Below the pieces are notes generated by a model. That model was not told the origin of the DNA and did no database searches. It worked only from the letters and a program-made list of their open reading frames with translations. Both the position numbers and the translations under genes were made by a program. DNA of 64,000 bases, from contig NC_077227.1 in NCBI RefSeq assembly GCF_027887165.1, forward strand, positions 81,423,430 to 81,487,429, given 5' to 3'. The stretch comes from Monodelphis domestica. Lineage: Eukaryota; Chordata; Mammalia; Didelphimorphia; Didelphidae. Shown piece after piece: positions 43,771 through 54,200 of this stretch (its first letter is position 1; each line of letters starts with the position of its first letter).

Positions 43771-46700
43771 TTTGGGAGATGTAACCAGGGTGATAGGAGG
43801 TCAGGTGAAGGAACTAGGGATTTTTAACTTGGATTTGAAGGCCTGTCGTGTGCAAGAGATGTAGAGGGTAGAACCTGGGAATTCAAAGGATTTAAATTTT
43901 GACTTGCTATGGAGCTGTCCAGAAGAGGAATGAACTTAGAAATAATTAGTCTCACTAGAAACCTTAAGGTGGTTTTTGGAGGATCACTTGTGGGGGAAAT
44001 TGCAGAGAATTCCTTTTTAAGGTATGTCTTGAAATATTTGGAATTTATGATTCCCTCCCAGTTCTATGAGACCTTAACAAAGATAGGATTAATTTCTTTA
44101 TCTGCTTTGGATAAATCATCAAGAGCTTCTTTAGAAGGATTTCAAGTGAGATCATGGGCATGTGAGCAACAAAACGGAGCATTAGAAATTTTCTCTGATC
44201 CTCATGTCTCGGAACTCTCCCAAAGAGAAATCCTACTTCAAATATAATGCAACTTCAGCTGTTTCTGTGGGCTAGGACACCCAGCATCTGAAAGAAACAT
44301 CCCCAAATTCAGGAGCCCAACAGCAACCAACCTGGAGCTCACTCAGTGCCTCTCCCGTCTATCAAAGGCATCTTGTCCGTCCCTCCATCTTTTCAGAGGC
44401 ATAAAGCTCCAGCTCCAAGTGGTATTCTTGGGCGTCAACAGCTGGTGCTGGGCCAAAGAACTCCAGAATAGAGGGAGTGGCCCTGGACACTGCCTGAGGG
44501 GGTGGGGGGGCTCCACCAAGCCTGTGAAGGACTAGCCTCTAACTGGAGCTACTTCTGAAAACCCAGACGTCAAGGCAGAGACATAGGCTAGCCCCCAGGG
44601 CACCCCCAAGCACAGGGGAGGGAAGCAGATGGAAAAGAACAGGAAAAACAGTGACCGAAGAACAAATGAATTCAAGTGTCTGAATAAATACCTTCAGCTT
44701 GAGGGAAACTCAAAGGCCCTGCTTCAGCCATTTCTTTAAACTAGTTACTTGGCCATCAGGTAAGGAAACAGCCTCACCTGTAAAATAAAGATGGGGATCT
44801 CTGGGCCAAGTGGATACCTGCCGTGACTGGCTGTGAAGCACCTTTGTGGAATGGTGAGGTTGTCCTTGGAATCGCCTCATTAGCTCTTTACTGTGTACCC
44901 AGTTGTGTGGGCTGAGGCATCCCTGACCCCACCTCTAGGAAAGCATCTGTGTTGTGGAACATCAGTAATCCTGTAGTTGGTGAGAGAGAGAAGCTGTTAT
45001 CAGCTATTTTTTTTTAAAAACCCGGGCCCTGGTTCATTGTAAGTGCTTTGATTTCTTACAAATACATTTCCTTAAAAATGGTAGATTCTTTTGATTTCTT
45101 TGTGAGATGAAAAAGTCAAACAACCTGCAAACAAATCCCTTGTTACTGAGCTACAGAAAGGAGCCAGTCCACTTCTGTCCTCTTTCGTTTAATTCTTTTA
45201 ATTCTTCTACTTCTTGGAAGCAATAAATCTAGGAGTGATAAAATGACTCAGTCATCACCGGAGAATCCATTTCTGATTTTGTTTTTGTGTTTTCATAATT
45301 TTAGTGTTCATATTTTTTCTACAAGAGAATATGAAGGTTTTTAATGGAAGCGTTCTCATTTTATATTAGAAGTTAATAAGAAAAATGCTTCCTTAGTGTT
45401 AAACTTTGCATAACATTTCATTCATAAAAGTCAAGCCAAACCCATCAGCAGTTCTATAGGGGAATAAACACTTGGCTGCATGAAGAGATCGATATACATC
45501 AATATACATCACAAACTATTTATTTGTCAAACATATACATATATAATTAATTATACTTCAAATTGGCACAAAACATTTAAGGTGAAAAATCAGTCTTAAA
45601 ATTTATTAGAAACTCAATGTAGGAAAATTTCCCAACTCTCTGAAGCCTAATGCATGCTCTCTGTGTGTGACATTCTGAGATGCATGTTGGGAGCATTGTG
45701 TTAACTGGTGTCACTTTGAATACTCTAGGAGTTGTCAGAATCAGGCTTACAGCAGAATAATAGTGATAAATACTAGCGTACGTCCAAGTAGAGGCCGTGT
45801 CCTGAAACCACCTTAATTGGTTTGTTCAGTGAGGCTTGAGCACCTGTGGTGGGTGCAGGCCAGAGCCTAGTACACAGAAAGAGATGAGGTGCGAGATTCG
45901 GCTCAAGCGTAGACTATCGTTGGGGAAAGAGCACCTCCATGGGGACCAGCTGATGTCAGGTGAGTGAGAAATTACTGTAGCCTTAAAGGAGCTGGCCAGG
46001 CTTCTTGGAGGAGGGGAGCCTTGAAGGATGAGTGTAGGATTGGGAGGAAGGTGGGCACAGTCAAGAGCTCAGGGAGATCCTGAGCTACAATGGAGGATTC
46101 AAAATCGGAATCTAAATCCTGCTATTTTCCTATATCAAAATTCAAAGCTGACTTGGCATTGCATTTGAACTGCCCTAATTTATCCTGTAATTGTCACTAG
46201 TTAAGAATTTTCTTGTAATTAAAGTATGCCTGAACTATGCATGAAAAGGAGAAAGGCTAACGTGGAATAATAATACTATATTTTTCTTTTCTGGTGAGTA
46301 ATTTGAAGGAAAGTGGAAAATTCCTTTGTATGGTGTTTACTTGTGGTATTAATGTTCTTGGACCAGAGACATATTTGATGAATGCAAAAAACTTTAAATT
46401 TTTTGTAAGAGAAAATTCCCTCTTAGCTTATTTAGCATTAACTGTGTTTTGTGGGGTTTGGGGGTGCATAGAATGTGAAACTGAAGATAAAAATGGGAAG
46501 GGGAAGGAGGTGATGCAGATCGACTATAAGCATCAAAAGGCAGATGGATGCAAGCAGGCAGAGTCCCTGGCAGATGAGTTTCAATGATTTCTTTTTGATT
46601 GAAAGCACAAGAAGCCAAATAATTTTGCTAAATATATAGCTTCTTAAAGACGATTAAATCATTTTTGGAAAACCTTCTTAACCCTCTCTGAGAGGAAAAC

Positions 46701-48503
46701 CTCTCTGTAACCCTCTTTGCCCCGGGGGTACCACTCCTGGCTTAAGCATGCATCATGGGAAATGGGAGGAGGCTGAGAAGAATGATGGTGTCCCCCATGC
46801 TCCAGATGTGCTTCTCGTGGCCCAAGACTGAATGAGCAGCCTCCAGAGGCTTTGATTCTATAAAAAGCTCTTGTCGTTTGACAAGAAGAGCCGGGGTCGA
46901 GATGCCTTGTACAAGACGTTTTCTTAACGGACATTTGTACCTAATCCTCGGGATGAATACGTTCCTCAGATTTTTGCGTGTGGTTCCAGTTTGGGGGTGA
47001 TTTTCCTAAGTCTTTGATGTACTTGGCTTTCTGTGCAATTGGTGACCCAAATTCCTACTAGGATGAAAAACAGACCCACTCTCGAGTTCTGGCCTTGTCC
47101 ACAGGAAGGAAAAAAATCTTGATTTACAGCGTGACACTTTTATGTAAGTGTGGAACATGGAGGAAGGGCAGCAGTGGACTTCCTGTTCCAGACTCGGCCC
47201 CATTTCCTTGGTGACGGCCACTCCCCCAAACCAGCAGGCCACAAAGAGATCAGGCAGCCAAGGGGTGTGCGAGGTCCTGGCCACGCCACACGTCAGACGT
47301 GAGCGCCCTACAAACAGTAAGCCCTAACGACGGGAAGTTAATAGGTTCAGTTAGCAGTTCTCTGGTGGAATGGCCGGTATCCCTCTAGGTGATGAGCCCG
47401 GCATCTGAGGTGACTGTATGTGGACACGGTACCTGACAGGGCCCAGGCTCTGTCCATCCCCGGGGAGGCCGAGTGAAGCCACATGTAATCAAGATTATTA
47501 ACCTGTGCCTTGGGGTCAATAAATAATTTGACTTCTACAACAAAATTAGAAAAAAAATTTTTTTTTTTTTATGCCAGATGGAAGGGGTTCTGGTGGGACT
47601 GCAGACCGGTGTGTGCTTGGGGTTTCCTCTGCCTTAAAAAGAGGACTAGTTTAGAGCATTGGGCCAATAGGAGCCACTGTTGTTGCCTCCAAGGAGTGAG
47701 TTCCTCATTTGCACAGAACCAGTTCAACTGCTTCAGCATTTACAGTTGAAGAGGTCAGGGGAAATGCCTGCAAAGGGGATTCCACCGTGACGAACATTTT
47801 ATACAATTATTCTTTTAATGGACGTGCACAGGACACGGGCTGACTGTCCGGTCAGAGGAAGTCTTTTTAATGTCATTTGTCACTGCCCTTTTTTCCTGTG
47901 GGAACACTATGTTACAGTAGAATGAGGTCAATGGAAAAGGATCATTCGAGATCATTTTGTAATGCTATGCATAAAAAATGTGTGCTAGGCTGTCAGCGGA
48001 GCTAGAGAAACCTTTTGGCCGATTTCAAATGCTCAGAATATGGTTTTCCTTTTTAGGAAGTTTTCTTTCCATCAGAATCCCTAAACACTAGACTTCTAAC
48101 ACGAAAGAGACTCAAAGGCTCAGGAAAAATAAATACGCCACTACGGTGTCTGTACATAGCTGGGGGTCAAGAAAATAAATAGTTTTACTTTAAACACAGC
48201 TGAAAAACTAGTTTTGCTACAAATTAGGTTCCTTTTGTCAAGAGGTCGGTCTGTGTTAGTGTCAAACCTCACAATTTGTGTGAGCATAAACTAGAGAGGA
48301 GGGAATGGAGCAACGATACATTTAGGGAAATGTACTGGAATGTATTGGCCCCCTTCCTCCGGACAAGGAGCCGTAGCCTGGCCCCTCGGAAGCCCACCTC
48401 CCGTGCCCGAGGGGGAGGGGCAGTCACGTGCTTCACTTAGTCTTCTGTCCTCGAAGTTCACTTCCTGTGCCCAGGAAAGCGGAAGCCGCCGGCTCATGGC
48501 TCC

Positions 48504-48561
48504 ACGGGCCGCTGGGGGACGGGCCGCTGGGGGACGGGCCGCTGGGGGGCGGGCGGGCGGG
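48504..48561. repeat. GC-rich 15-bp tandem repeat
   Basis: Three perfect copies of ACGGGCCGCTGGGGG (48504-48548) are followed by a GCGGGCGGGCGGG run. It lies in a GC-rich block (about 48280-49700) inside the probable PLCE1 3' UTR. Confidence 0.95.
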
Positions 48562-48834
48562 TCTCGGAGCTCCAAACAGTCTGCTGGGAAACGCCCAACA
48601 CCTCCGGCACCTGCAATTCAACGTGAGGAAAGATGGCACCGCGGAGCTCCGGAGAGGGGCTCCCCCAAGCGCTCGAAGACCCACCTGACAGCTCCAGGTC
48701 TCGGCCACCAACTCCCCGGCCGCCTTGGAAGCACCAGCCTCCTCCTGGACTCGGACAAGGCCCCTCCCTTCCTCCTCTTTGTGCCTCACCCAAATGATCA
48801 CCAGATTTGGTAGGTCTTTTGTATCTGCTTACAG

Positions 48835-48970
48835 GTTCCTTGGGCGGCCCAGAGAATTGAGGAGGCGGCCTTAAGTGCCGGGTTCAAATCCAGCCCAGTA
48901 GCCACTTAAGTCCATCTGCCTCAGTTTCCTAACCATAAAATGGGGACAATGGCAGTACCTTCCCTTGGTC
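48835..48970 (+). mobile_element. MIR/CORE-like SINE fragment
   Basis: Contains GTTCAAATCCAG (B-box-like) and TGCCTCAGTTTCCT...AAAATGGGGA, the usual order in MIR-type tRNA-derived SINEs. Confidence 0.7.
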
Positions 48971-51040
48971 ATGACACGGTGCCTGGCTCCCACCTCCCTG
49001 CCACAGAGCCAGGCATATCCTGGGCAGCCGTCAAGTCATGGGTGGGGGCACACGGGGCAAAGGAAAGCCCGAGGTAAAGGCGGGAGATGGAAAAGTTGAA
49101 TCTCTCCTTGCGATGTGCAGAGGAGGAGAGTATCAGGGTGGGAGACAGAAGTGTTTGGCGGGGGTCTGGGTCTCGCTGCTGGCCCCAGAGAGGGGGGCCC
49201 TCTGGGGAGTCTTAGGGGTCACACAAAAGAGAAAAAAGCCAAGGAGAGCACCTGGGCAAGGACACCAACTACCCTGGCTGGTCCCCCAACCCAGCCGCAC
49301 AGCCTCGGGGCACCTGGGGTATCACTTGCAGACTGACTGCCATGCGTCAGCCATAGCCTGCTTTGGCTTTCAGGTTTCCCCAAATCCAGCTCCTCCACCC
49401 TCCTGCGAATCTGGGCATGTGGGAGGCCCTGGGCCTCCGCTGGCTGACCCGTAGGGAGGGGCTGGCCTCTCCTCCTGGCACCGGGGAAATCTGTGAAGGC
49501 AAAGGGGAGGGATGAGGCCGGCAGAGGACAATGAATGGGGCGCTTCTGCGGCCCTGATGGCTCCCTGCACTTCTACAAGGCTGTGCGGCCCCGCTGCCAC
49601 TGAGAGGACTTTTCTTGTTCGGAAACGTCTGAGGCCACTTTTGAACTTGGGACTTGTGGGCTGCCATGCAGGGTGGGTGGTGCCCATTGGAGAGGAGACA
49701 AGGGAAGGGATGTGGGAGACTTTGAAGGGAAAAGTACCAGGGAAGAAATTACAGCAAGAAATGGATCTGACCCACAACAGAGCAAAGGACAACAGTGTGG
49801 AGTTACATTTTTTTCTGTTCAAAATTTTCTATAGCAGAACTGTATGTATTTCCCAGCATTTGGCGGTGAACAGAATTCCATGCACATAGTTTGTCTGGAA
49901 TTCAGCAAATAGTGAAAAATGATGTTTTAATCTGTATTTAAAATACAGATTTTTGTATGCAACCTAAAAACATTCCTAAAACCAGTATAATCAGTTTAAT
50001 TCACACCAAAGTGCATAATTATACTCCACTGGACAGGCGTAACTCCTGTATGAAAAAGCACAGGGTGACGTGAAGAGGGGAATGTAGGGATTTAGTCACT
50101 CATCCGTTCTGATCGAGCCAATGAACAAGTCAGTTTTAACAGCCTAAGCCGAGAGGTGCATTGTGGGTGGGCACAGGTGCACACCATCTGCTCAGCCGCC
50201 CTGATGGAGGGTCTCTGACTTGACCTCAGCAGCCTTATGAAAAAGACTGCACAGGGCCGGAGGACCCAACATATTGGGCAGGATTTGTTCTCCAAGCCAG
50301 AAGTTCTGGGCGGATGAAAACTTGTCCTGCTAGTAATCTCAGAGAATGAGTTGGCTTGTAGGCTTGCAAACAACTCCCCGTCAGCTCCCTGAGGGCTGCC
50401 GGACACATAAGCAGTCTGGAGTGATGGACCGTTTCTCACAGCAATCTGGGAAGCAAGCGCTCTGGGGAGTCTGACGACACGGACTTCCGCCACAGACGGT
50501 CAGAATAGCCCAAGGTGTGAAGTGAAACTCAAAGACAGAATGAAGGTGGGGCGTACACGGGAAACAAGGATGGCGGAAAAACCAAAGGTATCGGGAAGAT
50601 GAAGAGAAGAGGATGGAAACAGGTTTACATCCTACTTTAAGATACATAAAGCGCTTTCATCCCCACAAATTGGGGGCAGGTGGGCAATTCACTCATCCTC
50701 TCCCTTTTCAAAGATGAGGGTTTGTTTGGAGGGTCAAGTGATTTATTCGAATCCTGCAGGAAAAGTTAGTGGCAGAGCCATGAGTTGCCCTTGAGGCCAG
50801 TATTAATCTGAATGGGTAGTTTGGATGTCTCAGGATTTATTTCAAGGATAAAAGTATAGTCAGTAATTTCTTGTAGGCTGTCTTTTTTGTTCCTATTTAT
50901 GATCACTAATTCTGTCTTTTTCTTGGGAGAAAAAAGGGCACAGTTCAAAGTGTGCCTCAAAACCTTATTAAAGGGCCTTGCTTTTAGTCCTGAGAGTCAT
51001 GAAGCTGTGATCATACCTGGATAGAATTTACTGAAGGTAG

Positions 51041-51223
51041 TTATGGGTCCATCATGTCATTAGAAGAGAAGCTGCCCACAGGTTTTTCTTCCTTCATCTG
51101 GATACTTTCTGGTACTGAAAGCTGAGAAGGTGATGTGAATCCTCGAAGTTGCTTACTTGACTTGGTGAATTTCTTAAGTTCATTAGCAAAAGAAATGCCT
51201 TTTCTTTTATCATCTCGAGCTGC
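51041..51223 (-). CDS. PLCE1: PLCE1 last coding exon (C-terminal tail, with stop)
   Basis: Acceptor TTTCTTCAG behind a long T tract at 51224-51240; 60 codons then TAA at 51041-51043. The tail ([33 protein letters not shown]) matches the human tail. It is separated by an 8.2-kb intron from the RA2 exon. Confidence 0.95.
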   Translation of the reverse strand, partial: AARDDKRKGISFANELKKFTKSSKQLRGFTSPSQLSVPESIQMKEEKPVGSFSSNDMMDP

Positions 51224-54200
51224 CTGAAGAAAAAAAAAAAACTGCCCAACCTCAGAAAGTAAAATGAAAACGTTCATTACTGTAAAATTACATTTTTACA
51301 TGCAATCATTTCATTTTGGGGGGGAAATACTTTAACATTCTTTTAGTTAGATGTGGTTTAAATCAGTATGAATATGAGGAATGACTTTTTCTCACATTCT
51401 GATAAAGTACAGCTGATTAACTTGGCAACTTGAACATAGCCAGGGACCCCTGAGGATAAGCCTTTTTACTACTTTCCAAGCTGAATGTGTTTCAATTCCT
51501 CTAGCACTATGTCAGCTCATTGGCTTTTGGACAGAGATCCTATTTAGAGTACCAACAGTTAAATGATTCTTAGGCTTCACTGCCCCCTTTTATGCCACTT
51601 TCAGTGAGGAAGTAGAAGGCAGGTGCACACCACAATGGCTATTTGGTGTTCTTGTTTATGTCAGGGGGTGCTTCCCTATTCCCAAGTCCCATTTTGTGGA
51701 GGCAGTCCTGGATTTTCAGCAAATCCTACCACACTGGAAAAGCTTCAATTATGTTCTTGGAAGCACATTTATATTTGTTTCCCAAGGACCAGCCTAACTA
51801 AGTCAGGCCAGAATCTTCAGCAGTAAAATAGTCACAAGTGGCAATGAACTGTTCGGGCATGGCAATTGATGAAATACAGAAAAATACAAAATAGTTGAGT
51901 TTTGTGTGGTTTCCTTTGGTTTCTATAGTGATGGTGCGGGGGGGGGGGGGGGCAGAAAAGCAGACAGGGTGCAAAAAATCACCATTTTCTAGACCATCTC
52001 TATACAAGAATTTAAGCTTCTGATACTATAAATGTGAGCTCCTTGCCAAATGACCAATGAATAGATATAATATCAGAAGAACTGAATTCTATTAATCTTG
52101 ATATTTTTTTTCTTATAATATGACTAGAAGAGAGGAGACTTGTTCCTTGTGTAAATAAAGAAGTCTGTTTTTATCATGCATTCAAAGGCAATAAGAAGTA
52201 TCCGTTCATTTTACGTTTGGTCATCTTGTTTGATAGTGCTCATGACAAGAATTTTAAAAAATTTCATGACAAGCACAAAAATAGTGAACTGATTTTTCAA
52301 CATTGTTGTTGAGGTTGTGAAGAAATTTTCTCAACTCTCCAAATTATCTCTCTCTATTAAATCAACATATACTTTAATATTCAGTGACTTTTTTCAGTTG
52401 CCTTATTAAGAGCCTCCTCGGTGCACTCCACATTGCTTCAGCTGTACTGATTCTTGGCTCCATCAACAATGCATTAGTGTCTTTTTTAAACCAGCTCTCC
52501 AACATTGGGTATTCCCAAATTTTTTTCATCTTTGTGAATTGTCTGGGTGTGAGGTCAAACCTCAGAATGGTTTTGATTTCAATCTTTTACAATGTTGTGA
52601 ATTGTTTGCAATAATTATTTTGGGAATTTTTTTTGTTTACTTCCTTTGACCACTTTTGAGATTGATGCTTGGGCCTTTATACAACTGTTAGTTACCTTGG
52701 ACACCAAACCCCCATCTTAGATATTTAATAAAAAGATTTTCCCCATTCAATAGTTTCCTCTTTTCTATGATGCATTTATTTCATTTATGCAGAATCTTTT
52801 CAGTTTCAGGTTATAAAGAATTATTTTTGTAATTACCTCTACCTCATGTTTGTCTTAAGTCAAAGGATATGAACAAGCAATTTTCAGATGAAAAGCTCAA
52901 AGCCATCAATAATTATTTGAAAAAATGTTCTAAATCATTCTTGATTAGAGAAATGCAAAGTAAGACAATGCTGAAGTACCACGTCACACCTATCAGATTG
53001 GTCAGAATGATAGTAAAGGAAAGTGGTAAATGTTGGAAGAGATGTTGCAAAACTGGGACACTAATGCATTGTTGGAGTTGTGACCTGAGCCAACCATTCT
53101 GGAGGGCAATTTGGAACTATGCCCAAAGGGTTTTAAAGGAATACATGCATTCCCTTTGATCCAGCAATAACACTACTAGGTCTATATCCCAAAGAGATAA
53201 TATAAAAAGGGAAAGGACTTACTTGTACAAAAATATCTATAGCAGCTCTTTTTGTGGTAGCAAAGAATTGTAAATTAAAGAGAAATCCATCAATTGGGGA
53301 ATGGCTGAACAAACTGTGTTTGTGATGGAATAGTATTGTTCTATAAGAAATGATGAGCAAGATGATTTCAGAAAATACTGAAAAGATCTACAGGAACTAA
53401 TTCAGAGTGACATAAGCAGGACTAGGAGAACACTACATAATAACAACAATACTGTATGATGATTATCTGCGAAAACTTGGGTACTCTCAGCAATGCACTG
53501 ATCTGGGACAATCCTGAAAGAAATGGTGGGGAATGCTATCCACATCCAGAGAAAGAACTGTTGGGGTTGGATGGATGCAGATCAAAGTGTATTATTTTTT
53601 CATATCAGTGTATTTATGATTTTGTTTTGATTATGCATCAGGGTGCTCATACATATGACTAAAATGGAAGTGTGTATTGCATGACAATAAAAGATGAAAA
53701 AATATATTTGCTTTGAGAATATATCCACAGTTTTGATATGAATTGCTCCTCTCCTAATATATTTTATGGTATGATACTTAATATTGAGATCATATATCCA
53801 TTTAAAATTTGTGGTGGAATATGGTATAAGAAGTTACTCTCACATCCTAATTTCTTCTGGACTGTTTTCAAGTTTTTCCAGCAGTTTTTTTCAAAATAGG
53901 GTATTCTTTCCTAAGTACGTTATATTTTTTTGGCTTATCTAAACGGGATTCTATTATTTTTATTTACCTTGTTTATTTAGTTTCATTGACTTATTTCTCC
54001 ATTTTTATAGTTTTTGAGGACCGTAGTTTTATAATATAGTTTGAAGTCTAGAAGTGCTACTCCCCCTTCATCGTTACTTTTTTTCATTAATTTCCTTTGA
54101 TATTCTAGAACTTCTAGAGGTTTTGCTTCTCCAAGTTAATTGAATGATGCCTTTTAGATACTTATCTGACAGGATTATTGTGAAGAATGTGTTGTCATAA

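Larger units (their letters stand above)
42468..44710 (+). other. NOC3L: NOC3L 3' UTR and candidate polyadenylation signals
   Basis: After the stop, ATTAAA occurs at 43081-43086 and AATAAA at 44683-44688 and 45222-45227. I cannot tell which is used. A truncated SINE (43215-43362) and an RTE/SINE-like piece (about 43600-43770) lie within. The stretch 43885-44250 has an open frame with no family I recognise. Confidence 0.4.
45490..51040 (-). other. PLCE1: Probable PLCE1 3' UTR
   Basis: Below the PLCE1 stop lie about 5.5 kb with almost none of the L1 and SINE relics that fill the rest of the window; only one MIR-like piece (about 48840-48960) was seen. Minus-strand AATAAA hexamers occur at 45602-45607 and 45519-45524, so cleavage at about 45.49-45.59 kb would fit. 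Human PLCE1 mRNA is known to have a multi-kilobase 3' UTR. AT-rich non-repeat stretches such as 49800-50040 look UTR-like. The exact end is inferred. Confidence 0.55.

Noticed and set aside
43909-44247. A 112-codon open frame downstream of NOC3L
   Set aside because: No recognised domain, the start is arbitrary and it lies in the likely 3' UTR; length is within chance for 64 kb.
46294-46618. Overlapping open frames on both strands near 46.3-46.6 kb as small genes
   Set aside because: No homology recognised, no splice context, and they fall in the probable PLCE1 3' UTR.
48340-48813. Open frames of about 100-157 codons on both strands in the GC-rich block
   Set aside because: GC-rich sequence has few stop codons; the frames overlap on both strands, are Pro/Gly/Arg-rich from the tandem repeat, and show no family or splice structure.
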